Below, in pieces: positions 1 through 8,522 of a stretch of 64,000 bases of DNA (position 1 is its first letter; each line of letters starts with the position of its first letter). The notes under the pieces were generated by a model. It saw only the letters and a program-made list of their open reading frames with translations. It was not told the DNA's origin and made no database searches. A program made the translations under genes and the position numbers. The stretch spans positions 1-64,000 of the forward strand of contig CADEGF010000002.1 in NCBI GenBank assembly GCA_902826815.1, given 5' to 3'. This DNA comes from an uncultured Mycobacteriaceae bacterium. Lineage in GTDB: Bacteria > Actinomycetota > Actinomycetes > Mycobacteriales > Mycobacteriaceae.

Positions 1-104
1 CCCGCATCAACAACTACCACCACCCCGAGCGCTACCTCATCCCCGACGAAAGCGACAGCGACGACGCCGGGAACGGAGACGACGAGGTCGGTGAAGAGTC
101 CTAG
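1..104 (+). CDS. C-terminal end of a protein, possibly HNH endonuclease/13E12 (DUF222) family
   Basis: An open frame enters from the left edge and ends at TAG 102-104. The visible 33 residues begin [16 protein letters not shown] and finish in an acidic Asp/Glu/Gly-rich tail. A NxYHHPER-type stretch is what I remember from the end of the HNH domain of mycobacterial 13E12/DUF222 proteins, so that family is my best guess, but too little is present to be sure. Its stop codon shares the tetranucleotide CTAG with the stop of the convergent hydrolase gene. Confidence 0.45.
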   Translation, partial: RINNYHHPERYLIPDESDSDDAGNGDDEVGEES

Positions 105-925
105 GACTGCAGGAACTCCAGCAGGTCGGCGTTGACGACGTCGGCATGCGTGGTCGGCATTCCGTGCGGAAAGTCCTTGTAGGTCTTCAGGATTCCGCTG
201 GGCAGTAGTTCGGCCGACTTCGGTCCGGCCGCCACATAGGGCACGATCTGGTCGTCCTCGCTGTGCATGACGAGTACGGGGATGGTGATCTTCTTCAGGT
301 CCTCGGTGAAGTCTGTCTGCGAGAACGTCACGATGCCGTCGTAGTGCGCCTTGGCGCCGCCCATCATTCCCTGCCGCCACCAGTTCTCGATGACCGCTTC
401 CGACGACTCGACGCCTGGCCGGTTGAAGCCGTAGAACGGTCCCGACGGCAGGTCGCGGTAGAACACCGACCTGTTCGCGGCGAGCTGCGCCTGCAGATCG
501 TCGAACACCGCCTTCGGCAGACCCTCGGGATTGGCGTCGGTCTTGACCATCAGCGGCGGCACCGCGCTGATGAGCGCCGCCTTCACCGCGCGGCTGTCAC
601 CGTGGCGGGCCAGATAGCGCGCCACCTCGCCCCCACCGGTCGAGTGCCCGATATGGATCGCGTCGTCAAGGTCCAGGTGCTCGACGACCGCCGCGAGATC
701 GTCGGCGTAGTGGTCCATGTCGTGGTTGTCGGCGACCTGTGCCGACCGGCCGTGGCCGCGCCGGTCGTGGGCGATCACGCGGTAACCCTTCGACAGGAAG
801 AACAACATCTGGTTATCCCAGTCATCGCCGGACAACGGCCAGCCGTGGCTGAAGACGATCGGTTGACCCGAACCCCAGTCCTTGAAGAAGATCTCGACGC
901 CGTCTTTCGTGGTGATCGTGGTCAT
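101..925 (-). CDS. Alpha/beta hydrolase, non-heme chloroperoxidase/esterase type
   Basis: A 274-residue cytosolic serine hydrolase of the chloroperoxidase/arylesterase branch of the alpha/beta fold. Seen: N-terminal strand ending in the oxyanion motif SHGWPLSG (about 26-33), DRRGHGRS (about 54-61), nucleophile elbow GHSTGGG with Ser near 95, acid motif SEDDQIVP near 223, and catalytic His in FPHGMP near 253. The complete triad predicts an active enzyme. Family members hydrolyse small esters and can perhydrolyse in acetate; the physiological substrate cannot be read from sequence. ATG start 925; length is normal for the family. No operon partner: the next gene on this strand is the decayed oxidase. 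Confidence 0.9.
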   Translation of the reverse strand: MTTITTKDGVEIFFKDWGSGQPIVFSHGWPLSGDDWDNQMLFFLSKGYRVIAHDRRGHGRSAQVADNHDMDHYADDLAAVVEHLDLDDAIHIGHSTGGGEVARYLARHGDSRAVKAALISAVPPLMVKTDANPEGLPKAVFDDLQAQLAANRSVFYRDLPSGPFYGFNRPGVESSEAVIENWWRQGMMGGAKAHYDGIVTFSQTDFTEDLKKITIPVLVMHSEDDQIVPYVAAGPKSAELLPSGILKTYKDFPHGMPTTHADVVNADLLEFLQS

Positions 926-946
926 GCCGATGACTCTAGAGAGAAC

Positions 947-1549
947 TCACGCCAATTGTTGTGCGGCCCGAAGGCCACTGACGTACGCGCCGTCCGCATA
1001 GCCGACGCGGGCACATTGCGTGTCGTTCGCCCACGCCGTCACGACCGTAGCGATAGGTTCCGGCACCGGATGACGGAAAACACCGCCCAGCACATCTTTA
1101 ACCAGTCGACCGCGTTGGCGTGCGGCTGGTCGAGTGCACGTGGCGTCAGGGTGTGGAACAGATGCGCGCACAGCACCGGACCCGCGCCGAACGCATCGAG
1201 ATCGAAGATCCGCATCGACGATTGGTTCTCGTCGGCCGGAAACACACTTGTCCACCGCACGCTGCACCGCGACAGGCACCGCCGGCCACCTCGGAGTACC
1301 TCTCGGTCTCGGCGTGGCCCATGCGCCTGCCTTCGGCACGGTCGTATCCCGTCAGCGTGGCCGTCGGGTCACCCGCGTCGCGCGCCACGCCGAGCTTGTC
1401 GCACAGCGCCGACAACGGGTTTCCGGTCGCGCGCTTCGAGCACCACGCAGGAGATGCCTGCCTTTTGTCAGCTCTGCCGCAGCACCCAGACCCGCGATTC
1501 CGGCGCCGACGATCACCACCCGTTCGACAGGGCGGGCGATTTCGCTCAC
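947..1549 (-). pseudogene. Decayed FAD-dependent amine oxidase/phytoene desaturase-like gene
   Basis: GTG 1549 opens 15 bases after the carotenoid oxygenase stop and encodes VERVVIVGAGIAGLGAAAEL, a textbook Rossmann dinucleotide-binding start. The frame then breaks: the expected continuation AGISCVVLEARDR is in another frame, a middle piece (LCDKLGVARDAGDPTATLTG) in a third, and the C-terminal ATVVTAWAND followed by YADGAYVSGLRAAQQ, ending at TGA 947, in yet another. Total length is about 600 bp against about 1,350 for the family, so there are frameshifts plus large deletions. The position suggests it was once co-transcribed with the carotenoid oxygenase. The family identity is from motif recognition. 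Confidence 0.75.
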
Positions 1550-1563
1550 TGCGCCATAGTGCG

Positions 1564-3009
1564 TCAGGCCGCGGGCGTTGGCACCCAGTTCCCGTGGAAT
1601 CCGGCCGGAACTCGGTGCGGCAGTTTGATGCTCGCGACGTCGTCCAGCGTCTGCGCGTCCAGGATGGCCAGTTCGCTGCGATCTGCTGCGCGGTCGTAGA
1701 TGTAGCCCATCAACACGCCGTCGTCCTCGCCGGCGTCCGGCGCGGACGGGTGAAAGGCGAACTCGCCGAGCGCTTTCTGCGCACCGAAGGCGCGCATTTG
1801 GGTGTTGCCGCCCACCATGTCGTGTTTGAGCAGTACGTCGTTCCCACCGATGCCCTCGCCCACCGTCGGCGCATAGCCGTACCTGTGCCGCTTGCCGACA
1901 AGGCGTTCGTCCACGCGCGGGAATTCCTGGCCGCGGTCGTCGACGCGCGACTCGCGCACCTTGCCGTCGGCCAGGTCGACGGTCCAGCGATCCAGCGTCG
2001 GCGGGCCCTCGTTGGGTCCGAGATGCTCGGTGTCGAACATCTTCGGGTGCCGCACGACATCCAGCACGACGGTGTCGTTGTCGTCGTAGGCGTTCATCGG
2101 ATGGAAGACGTAGCACGGCTCGACGTCGAACCAGCGCACATCGGAGTTACCGCCGTCACGCGGCATGACACCGATTCTGGCCGGATACTTCGGGTTCCAC
2201 GAATACGGGAACCGCCGGTCGGAGCTCTTGCCACTCGGCTGGCGGGCAGACACCGGGTCGGGTATGCGGACTCGACCGATGAGCGCCGACAACATCAGTC
2301 GCGCAGGCAGTCGCAGCCCGCGCGGCACGGTCATGGTCGCGGCCATGTCTGTGTCGAACGTGACGGGCAGGTCGTAAAAGATCACGTGCTTCTCGGTCAG
2401 CGACATATCGTGCATCATCGGGCTGCCCGCCACCTCGATGTCGACGGTGCGCCGCGCCCTGCCGTCTGCGCCGATCACCGAGTACTGCACCGTGTTGCCG
2501 CGGTACATGCTGTATGAAACCGCATGCAGCTCATCGGTTTCCGGGTCCCGCTTCGGATGCGCGGTATAGCCACCGGTCAGCGTTCCGTCGAAGTCGCAGG
2601 CACCCACCGTCTCGAGTTCGTCGGTCAGCTCGATGTTGGTGACGCCGGACTCGATCAACGCGAGGGTTCTGCCCGCGTGCCCGATCACGTTGGTGTTGGC
2701 GCCGATTCCCGAGAGCGGGAAGTCGCCTGGCGGGGGTGTCTCGCCGAGCGCCCGTGCCGTCTGGGGGCCGCGCACCCATCGGTTGCGGTACCACTCCGCC
2801 TTGCCGTCCCTGATGCGGATGCCGTGCACCATGCCGTCGCCGACGAACCAGTGGTAGAGCTCGGGGTCGATCTCGCCTATCGGGTTGGGCCCGTTGCGCA
2901 GATACCGCCCGTCCAGATAATCCGGGACCGTCCCGGTCACCTCCAGGTCGGTCAGCGTGTACTCGCGGTCGATCGGAGCGAATTCGCCTTCGAGGTAGCG
3001 GTTCGTCAT
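1564..3009 (-). CDS. Carotenoid cleavage oxygenase (Rv0654-like)
   Basis: A 481-residue Fe(II)-dependent carotenoid/apocarotenoid oxygenase (RPE65 family) that splits polyene double bonds with O2. It contains the family start (LDGRYLRNGPNP) and four His in the right contexts for the iron ligands: TAHPKRD, EKHVIFYDLP, FHPMNAYDD and the C-terminal GFHGNWVP. Length matches the family. The ATG at 3009 is preferred over longer in-frame readings because it has a G-rich ribosome site about 8 bases upstream (3017-3021) and lies just downstream of the palindromes shared with the divergent TetR gene. Likely repressed by that TetR protein; the former downstream partner is the decayed flavin oxidase. Confidence 0.92.
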   Translation of the reverse strand: MTNRYLEGEFAPIDREYTLTDLEVTGTVPDYLDGRYLRNGPNPIGEIDPELYHWFVGDGMVHGIRIRDGKAEWYRNRWVRGPQTARALGETPPPGDFPLSGIGANTNVIGHAGRTLALIESGVTNIELTDELETVGACDFDGTLTGGYTAHPKRDPETDELHAVSYSMYRGNTVQYSVIGADGRARRTVDIEVAGSPMMHDMSLTEKHVIFYDLPVTFDTDMAATMTVPRGLRLPARLMLSALIGRVRIPDPVSARQPSGKSSDRRFPYSWNPKYPARIGVMPRDGGNSDVRWFDVEPCYVFHPMNAYDDNDTVVLDVVRHPKMFDTEHLGPNEGPPTLDRWTVDLADGKVRESRVDDRGQEFPRVDERLVGKRHRYGYAPTVGEGIGGNDVLLKHDMVGGNTQMRAFGAQKALGEFAFHPSAPDAGEDDGVLMGYIYDRAADRSELAILDAQTLDDVASIKLPHRVPAGFHGNWVPTPAA

Positions 3010-3022
3010 CGCGACACCCCCA

Positions 3023-3060
3023 ATAACAGTGTTATAGACATCTCTGTATAACACCGTTAT
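3023..3060. promoter_or_regulatory. Paired palindromic operators between carotenoid oxygenase and TetR genes
   Basis: Two 13-bp palindromes lie 25 bp centre to centre in the 57-bp divergent intergenic region: ATAACAGTGTTAT (3023-3035) and ATAACACCGTTAT (3048-3060). Each overlaps a TATAAC-type -10 element, one facing each gene. This is the layout of a TetR autoregulatory operator controlling both genes (inference). Confidence 0.75.
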
Positions 3061-3066
3061 GGCACC

Positions 3067-3729
3067 ATGGCAACAGTGAGCGCAGCGCGGGAGCAGCTGA
3101 TCGAAGGCGGCATTCGGATACTCGAGAGGGACGGCGTCTCCGCTCTCAGCGCGCGCAAGCTGGCCGCCGAAACCGGAACGTCGACGATGGCGGTGTACAC
3201 CCATTTCGGCGGTATGACCGACGTGCTCGACGCGATCGCGAGCGAGGCGTTCGCCCGGTTCGCCCACGCACTGACCGATGTCGAACAGACCGACGATCCG
3301 GTGGCCGACTTCCTGCTCATGGGCGCCCGTTATCGCGCGTTCGCGCTGGCCAATCCACAGCGCTACCAACTCATGTTCGGCGCATCGATCGGGTCGCTGA
3401 ACCGCCACCACTCAGATCTGACCGTCACCGGCAGCGCAAGCGCCAGCGCCGAATTCGCGGGGTCCTTCGAAGCGCTGCTGATCGTGGTGCGGCGGATGAT
3501 CGACGCGGGCCGGATACGGGATGACGGAGAGGCCGCCGTCGCCGGGCGGCTGTGGAGCATCACCCACGGCGAAGTGCTGCTCGAGATCGCGGGCTTCTTC
3601 GGCCGCGAGGACCACGGCATGACCGAGATCCTGGCCCCGCTCATCGTCGACGTGCTCGTCGGGATGGGCGACGATCACGAGCGGGTCGGCGAATCCCTCG
3701 CTTCTGCCGCCGCCCGGATCGGCTACTAG
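3067..3729 (+). CDS. TetR/AcrR family transcriptional regulator
   Basis: A 220-residue repressor-type protein. The N-terminal 50 residues form a TetR helix-turn-helix (ARKLAAETGTSTMAVYTHFGGMTDVLDAI); the rest is a helical ligand-binding domain of the WHG type (FLLMGARYRAFALANPQRYQLMFG). It is divergent from the carotenoid oxygenase, and two palindromes fill the gap, so it most likely controls itself and the oxygenase in response to an unknown, perhaps carotenoid-derived, ligand. The ATG is only 6 bases after the second palindrome and no ribosome site is visible, so the mRNA is probably leaderless or nearly so. Confidence 0.92.
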   Translation: MATVSAAREQLIEGGIRILERDGVSALSARKLAAETGTSTMAVYTHFGGMTDVLDAIASEAFARFAHALTDVEQTDDPVADFLLMGARYRAFALANPQRYQLMFGASIGSLNRHHSDLTVTGSASASAEFAGSFEALLIVVRRMIDAGRIRDDGEAAVAGRLWSITHGEVLLEIAGFFGREDHGMTEILAPLIVDVLVGMGDDHERVGESLASAAARIGY

Positions 3730-3783
3730 ATTCTCGACAAAAGGAGAATTATCCTCTACCCCCAACTGGGTGGGAGGACATTG

Positions 3784-5190
3784 ATGTCGCGGATGTCGCG
3801 TTCTGGGCTAGTTCGGTTACTCACGGTTGCGCTCGTTCTTGGCGCCACTTCCATGCTCGCCTTGACGCCTTCGGTGACCACCGACGCGCGTCTGCTCGTG
3901 AACGCGCTCATCATGGACGGCACCACCTTCCCGGTGCCGAGCCAGGGATACATCGACTCGGCGCTGCGTGATTTCATCGTGCCTGCGGTCGGCGGAACCT
4001 ACGACGACGCGTTCGCGGTGAAAACACCGGAGAAGGTGATCGGCATCGACCAGTCGGTCGCCGACGGCGTCGCAGATCTGGAGAATGCGCTCGCGGCCCA
4101 ATGCTCAGCAGGCCAGGAGTGCGTCGTGTTCGGCTTCTCGCAGAGCGCCGTCATCACGATGATCGAGAAGCGCAAGCTGCAGGAGCAGCTTGCCGCGGGC
4201 GAGGAGGTACCCGACGTCACGTTCGTCGGGATCGGCGTTGGCAACCGGCCCAACGGCGGTATCGCCAAACGGTTCGAGGGCATCGTCATCCCCTTCTTCG
4301 ACTTCACCTTCAACGGCGCCGCAGTCGACGACTCGCCGTATCCGATCACCACGTACGACATCGCCAGGCAGTACGACGGGCTTGCTGACACACCGCAATT
4401 CGTCCTCAACCCGGTGGCGGACGCGAACGCGGTGCTCGGCATCGTCTTCGTGCACGCGCTGTATGGCGAGGAGATCAGCCTCGACGAGAACAGCCCGAAG
4501 TACGTCGAGGGGACCGTCGTACAAGAACACGGTGACACCACCTACTACTGGATCCCCACCGAGGACCTTCCTCTGTTCGATCCGCTGCGGCTGGTTGGCG
4601 TGCCTGAATCCGCGATCGATGTGTTCGAGCCGTTCTTCAAGGTTCTCGTCGAAGCCGGCTACGACAGAACCGTCCCGTTCCACGAACCGACTCCGGCTCA
4701 ACTGATTCCGACACTCGACCCGGCGACCCTGTCGCTGCAGCTAACCGGCGCGGTCGTCGAGCAGTCGTCGGCATCCACAGTCGGCAAGCCCTACCGGGAC
4801 GTGGTGTCGGAGTTGAACAATGAGCTGAACCCGATTCAGGCTTTCGGCAAGGTCGAAGGACCCGTGGTCGATCGGTTCAACGACATTGTCAACCGTGCTG
4901 GTGTACCCGCTGCGCTGAACCGGGTCATCGATCCCGTGTTGCATCCGGTCACGGCATGGGCTGAAGACAAGGTCCTGTTCCCGAAGCGCGACAACAAACC
5001 GGGACCGATCGCGAGCGTGGCGAGACAGGTGTTGAAGAGCGTCGCGCCGAATCTCGGTGCAGATTCCGGGGATTGGCAGGGGCCTACGAAGGCGCTTCGT
5101 CGAGACCGATCCGTAGCAGCTCCCACGCGAGGCGCCGGGCCTCGGCGGCCTTCTCATTCATCTGACGCGCAGCGGTCGGAATCGGGTTAG
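3784..5190 (+). CDS. Secreted PE-PPE-domain serine hydrolase
   Basis: A 468-residue exported protein. A signal sequence (LVRLLTVALVLGATSMLALTP) is followed by a PE-PPE domain (PF08237), the cutinase-like hydrolase fold that in mycobacteria is found alone or behind PE/PPE domains. The nucleophile motif is GFSQS near residue 118. No PE or PPE domain precedes it. A GGGAGG site at 3772-3777 supports ATG 3784 rather than TTG 3781. The last 36 codons overlap the convergent coiled-coil gene by 107 bp and are Arg/Ser/Pro-rich without family character, so the original stop may have been lost. Probable activity is esterase/lipase at the cell envelope. Confidence 0.88.
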   Translation: MSRMSRSGLVRLLTVALVLGATSMLALTPSVTTDARLLVNALIMDGTTFPVPSQGYIDSALRDFIVPAVGGTYDDAFAVKTPEKVIGIDQSVADGVADLENALAAQCSAGQECVVFGFSQSAVITMIEKRKLQEQLAAGEEVPDVTFVGIGVGNRPNGGIAKRFEGIVIPFFDFTFNGAAVDDSPYPITTYDIARQYDGLADTPQFVLNPVADANAVLGIVFVHALYGEEISLDENSPKYVEGTVVQEHGDTTYYWIPTEDLPLFDPLRLVGVPESAIDVFEPFFKVLVEAGYDRTVPFHEPTPAQLIPTLDPATLSLQLTGAVVEQSSASTVGKPYRDVVSELNNELNPIQAFGKVEGPVVDRFNDIVNRAGVPAALNRVIDPVLHPVTAWAEDKVLFPKRDNKPGPIASVARQVLKSVAPNLGADSGDWQGPTKALRRDRSVAAPTRGAGPRRPSHSSDAQRSESG

Positions 5191-6037
5191 GTTCTGTCAC
5201 AACACCGTCGACGATGTCGGCGGATACCGCCTGCGCGACCTGAATGCCCATCAGGACCGCCTCGTTGACACCCTCGAGCGCCTGATTGAGGCGGGTGTCG
5301 TCGACGATCTGATGGGCGTTGGCGAGCTCGACCGAGAAGTCGTTCACGACCTGGCCGATCTGCTCGAAGATCGGAAGCATCGCCTGCTCGCGCCCGGCGC
5401 GGTCCTTGTTGTTCAGAATGCCCGCGCCCCGGTTCCACAGCGTCGCCAGCATCTGGGTGTGCAGGCTCACCGCGCGCGACACCTCGATCACCGCCTGCTT
5501 CTGCAATTGGTTGAGCAGGTGACTGCGCTCGAGCGCGGCCTGCTCCCGTTGGGCGTCCAACTCCGCCCTGTGCGACTTCTGCTGGCTCTCCAACTCGGCT
5601 TTGTGCAGTTTCTGCGTCAGCGCCAACTCACGCGCCGACCGCTCCTCGGCAGCGGCCCGCTCGCGAGCCATGCGCTGTTCGGCAGCGACCACCTCGTAGC
5701 GCAGCCGGTCGGCGGCCGCCGCCGCTCTCTCGTTCGCCTGCCGCTGGACGTTCACGGTTTGCCATACGACCACCAACACCGTGCACAGGACGACGGCGCC
5801 GAAGAACCAGTCCGCCTTCGAGCCCATCTCGCCGGGTCCGAGCAGGATGAACCAAGCAATCGCCAGGCCGCCCGCGGCGCCGCAGGACAACCATCCGATT
5901 CCGCGCCAGCCGTCGATCGCAGCGAACCAGCCGTCGTTTCCGCGGCGGCCGGGATCGGGGATGGGTTCAGTGATGTCGCGCACCTCACCGCGTTCTGACT
6001 GGTCGTCGGCCGTGGCGGATTCGACTACTCCGGTCAT
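5084..6037 (-). CDS. Membrane-anchored coiled-coil protein of unknown function
   Basis: A 317-residue protein I cannot assign to a named family. Layout: polar N-terminus (about 45 residues), two hydrophobic segments (LSCGAAGGLAIAWFILL and FFGAVVLCTVLVVVW), then a long Ala/Glu/Arg/Gln-rich coiled coil (about residues 95-190), and a helical C-terminal domain. The predicted topology has both ends cytoplasmic. ATG 6037 is chosen over the longer reading from 6070 because GGGAG lies 6 bases upstream. Its 3' end runs 107 bp into the convergent PE-PPE-domain gene. Confidence 0.8.
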   Translation of the reverse strand: MTGVVESATADDQSERGEVRDITEPIPDPGRRGNDGWFAAIDGWRGIGWLSCGAAGGLAIAWFILLGPGEMGSKADWFFGAVVLCTVLVVVWQTVNVQRQANERAAAAADRLRYEVVAAEQRMARERAAAEERSARELALTQKLHKAELESQQKSHRAELDAQREQAALERSHLLNQLQKQAVIEVSRAVSLHTQMLATLWNRGAGILNNKDRAGREQAMLPIFEQIGQVVNDFSVELANAHQIVDDTRLNQALEGVNEAVLMGIQVAQAVSADIVDGVVTEPNPIPTAARQMNEKAAEARRLAWELLRIGLDEAPS

Positions 6038-6314
6038 CTGGATCTCCCGTTCCGGGCTGAGCCTCCCCACCCTGCGGGGTAGAGACTAGGAAACCTCGCG
6101 CACCATCTTCACACCGTCCGCCGGGCTCGGCTCCCCCGAGGGTTTCGACGGCGATCAATCCGCAGGTCACGGCCGAGCACGGGACTCGCGGTGACGCGGC
6201 AGGCCCCCGCCCGCTAGTGTCGACCAGTGCTCAAGTCGAGCGGGGCGACGGGAGAAGCACGCGTCGTCGGCTGCTCACCGCTGTAGGAATTTACCTGTAG
6301 AGATTCGAGGGCCC

Positions 6315-6899
6315 ATGGGACAGTCCGTGCCACAAGACGATTCATCGATCATTGTCAGCCTTTCCGAGGCCGCGATGCACATGTACAGCGCCGCGATCGA
6401 CGCGTTGCCCTTCGCTGAGGACAAGAAGTTCCACAAGCGGGCCGACGTCGTGCTGGAGGGGATGCGCAAACTGCGCACCGCCCTTTCCGACGCAGCAAGC
6501 ACGGACAGGCCCTCATCCGCGGTGGTCGTCGAGCTCAGCAATGTCCGGCAGCGCTACGACTCCCTGATGGAGCACGCCGCCGCGGCACCGGGGTCGAGCC
6601 TCGGGCAGCAGTTGTACGTGACGCGGGTGCACGCCAAGCTGTCAGCCGAGGAGGTCGCCAACGGCGCCGGGCTGCCCACCCACCGGCCGGATGAACTCGA
6701 GGCGGGCGGCACGCCGAACGATGACGAGGCAGCAAAGATCAAGGACACGATCGCCGCCCTCGGGGGTGTGCCGGGCACAGAGCATCAGCTGTACCACGAT
6801 CCCGAGCCCGAGCATCACGACCACGGCCACTCCGACGGGCACGACGAGCAACACGTCAACGGTCACGAGGAACAGTTCGCCGAAGAGAACGCCGGCTGA
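6315..6899 (+). CDS. Hypothetical protein with a histidine-rich acidic tail
   Basis: A 194-residue protein without a recognised catalytic motif. The N-terminal two thirds is helical; around residues 105-125 the stretch VTRVHAKLSAEEVANGAGLP resembles a Cro/C1-type helix-turn-helix but is not decisive. The last 35 residues are loaded with His, Asp and Glu (EHHDHGHSDGHDEQHVNGHEE), a composition typical of Ni/Zn/Co-binding tails. ATG 6315 is the first start. It is a single gene between a divergent membrane gene and a convergent one. Function unknown. Confidence 0.75.
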   Translation: MGQSVPQDDSSIIVSLSEAAMHMYSAAIDALPFAEDKKFHKRADVVLEGMRKLRTALSDAASTDRPSSAVVVELSNVRQRYDSLMEHAAAAPGSSLGQQLYVTRVHAKLSAEEVANGAGLPTHRPDELEAGGTPNDDEAAKIKDTIAALGGVPGTEHQLYHDPEPEHHDHGHSDGHDEQHVNGHEEQFAEENAG

Positions 6900-6918
6900 G
6901 GGCAGAACCGAGCAGTGA

Positions 6919-7596
6919 CTATCTGCCGAGCTCGCCAGTAATTCCGCGTTCGATTGCGGCGCGGGTGCGCTCGGGCAACACGATCAGGCCGTCGAGTTCC
7001 CGGCGCGCGACGTCGAAGGCACGTTCGCGCTCCTGCGGCGTCGCCGCGGAGTCGGTCGCTATCCGCATCGCTCCGTGGGCACGCGACAGCCGCTGTTGCT
7101 CATCCCGCGAGAACCCGCTTCGGCGTTTACGGATCGCCTCGGCCTCCGCGACGTCGAAGGCCGTCACGTACTCCTCCACGGCGTCGAGATATCCGCGCGC
7201 GGCTTCGCTGTCGCCGAGGAGGTCGCCCGCATCGGCCGGACGCAGCATGTCGGCCCGCAGCTTGGCGCGGTGGAACCGCTGGGTGAGGGGATCGCGCATA
7301 TCGGTCATCAGCGGATAGTCCAGCAGCTTGCTGATGTCGATCTCGTAGTCCAGCCAGCGGGTGTCGGTCCTGTCGTGCTCGCGCACCATCCGCATGATCG
7401 CCTGCCACTGGGCCGACTTGTTCGTCCGCTCCGGCTGCGGCGCGTCGATCTGCGAGGCCCTGCCGTCGTCGCTGCTGTCGACGCTGTCAGTGCGTTCCCT
7501 GACCTTCGACACTGCCCGGTAGCCGCCGTAGATCAGGCCGATCACCGGCACGATCACGATCAGCAGCTCGACGATCCGGACGATGAGCAGGGCCAC
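6919..7596 (-). CDS. Membrane-anchored hypothetical protein, co-operonic with EamA exporter
   Basis: A 225-residue protein with one N-terminal membrane segment (IVRIVELLIVIVPVIGLIYGGY) and a cytoplasmic charged, helix-rich domain. No known catalytic motif is visible; the family is unrecognised. GTG start 7596 lies 9 bases after the stop of the EamA gene on the same strand, so the two are likely co-transcribed. The segment DYPLMTDMRDPLTQRFHRAK looks like the conserved core. Confidence 0.75.
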   Translation of the reverse strand: MALLIVRIVELLIVIVPVIGLIYGGYRAVSKVRERTDSVDSSDDGRASQIDAPQPERTNKSAQWQAIMRMVREHDRTDTRWLDYEIDISKLLDYPLMTDMRDPLTQRFHRAKLRADMLRPADAGDLLGDSEAARGYLDAVEEYVTAFDVAEAEAIRKRRSGFSRDEQQRLSRAHGAMRIATDSAATPQERERAFDVARRELDGLIVLPERTRAAIERGITGELGR

Positions 7597-7605
7597 ACCG
7601 CCAGG

Positions 7606-8415
7606 CTACGGCGGTGTCTCCACCCGCGTCTGCGGCGTTTCCCGGGCGCCCAGTAGCAGCGCGACGACGACGAGCGCGATACCTGCGACTTCTCCGAGTG
7701 TGAGTACCTGGCGCAGCACCACAACGCCGATCAACGCCGCGGTGACCGGCAGGAGTGCGAGCAGCAGCGCGAACTTGGCGCTGCCGATCTGGACGAAGAC
7801 GAGTTGATCCAGCACGTAGGGGATCGCAGTGGAGAGCAGGCCGATACAGACGCCGAGCAGCCACGTGCGGGGGTCGGCGAAGACCGAGGCGTCGACGGCG
7901 GCCTGCGGGATCAGGATGACGGGAGCCACCACCACTGCGGCCAACGCCATCCCCACCGCGAGCGAATCGAGCCCGGAGCCGGTGTCGGCCACCCGCTTTC
8001 CGAGCAGGATGTAGCCGGCCCACATCGCCGCCGACACCAACGCGAACAGCACGCCCGCCAGGTTGGCGTCGAATTCCACACCGGCCAGCACGAGCACGCC
8101 TGCGCAGGCCAGCGCGACGGACACGAAGTCCCTGCGGCGACGAGATCCCAGCGCCGCCACCGCCGTCGGGCCGAGGAACTCGATGGCGACCGCGGTGCCG
8201 AGCGGAATCCGTGCCATCGCCTCGTAGATGGCGATGTTCATCGCAATCGTCACGAGGCCGAACATCAACGCGACGCCCGCTTGCCGACGATCCCACCGGC
8301 GACGCCACGGCCGTCGCCACGCCACAAGCGCGACTGCCGCGGCCGCGACCCGTAGCCACGCGACGGTCGACGGTTCCGTCGTCTCGAACAGGAAGACGCC
8401 GATGGCGGCGCCCAC
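7606..8415 (-). CDS. EamA/RhtA-type drug/metabolite or amino-acid exporter
   Basis: A membrane protein of the drug/metabolite transporter superfamily: about nine to ten hydrophobic segments in two repeated EamA halves (residues about 20-125 and 135-255), with the RhtA-like PLGTAVAIEFLGPTAVA segment. RhtA-type members export threonine/homoserine, but substrate cannot be read here. The only standard start in this frame is GTG 8415, yet the open frame upstream (to about 8480) encodes a hydrophobic stretch, PLVFVVGAVSQY, that looks like the first membrane helix of the family. No ATG, GTG or TTG precedes it, so the true start codon may be mutated or non-canonical. Confidence 0.85.
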   Translation of the reverse strand: MGAAIGVFLFETTEPSTVAWLRVAAAAVALVAWRRPWRRRWDRRQAGVALMFGLVTIAMNIAIYEAMARIPLGTAVAIEFLGPTAVAALGSRRRRDFVSVALACAGVLVLAGVEFDANLAGVLFALVSAAMWAGYILLGKRVADTGSGLDSLAVGMALAAVVVAPVILIPQAAVDASVFADPRTWLLGVCIGLLSTAIPYVLDQLVFVQIGSAKFALLLALLPVTAALIGVVVLRQVLTLGEVAGIALVVVALLLGARETPQTRVETPP

Positions 8416-8522
8416 GTACTGCGATACCGCGCCGACGACGAAGACGAGCGGGATGGACCATCCCGGCAGGAATGATTGAGAACGGATGAGTCGCAGACTA
8501 CTTCGTTCCCTAGGCTGGCGGG

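Noticed and set aside
263-2517. Long plus-strand open frames across the hydrolase and carotenoid oxygenase genes.
   Set aside because: Antisense shadows caused by GC-rich third positions; no family motifs.
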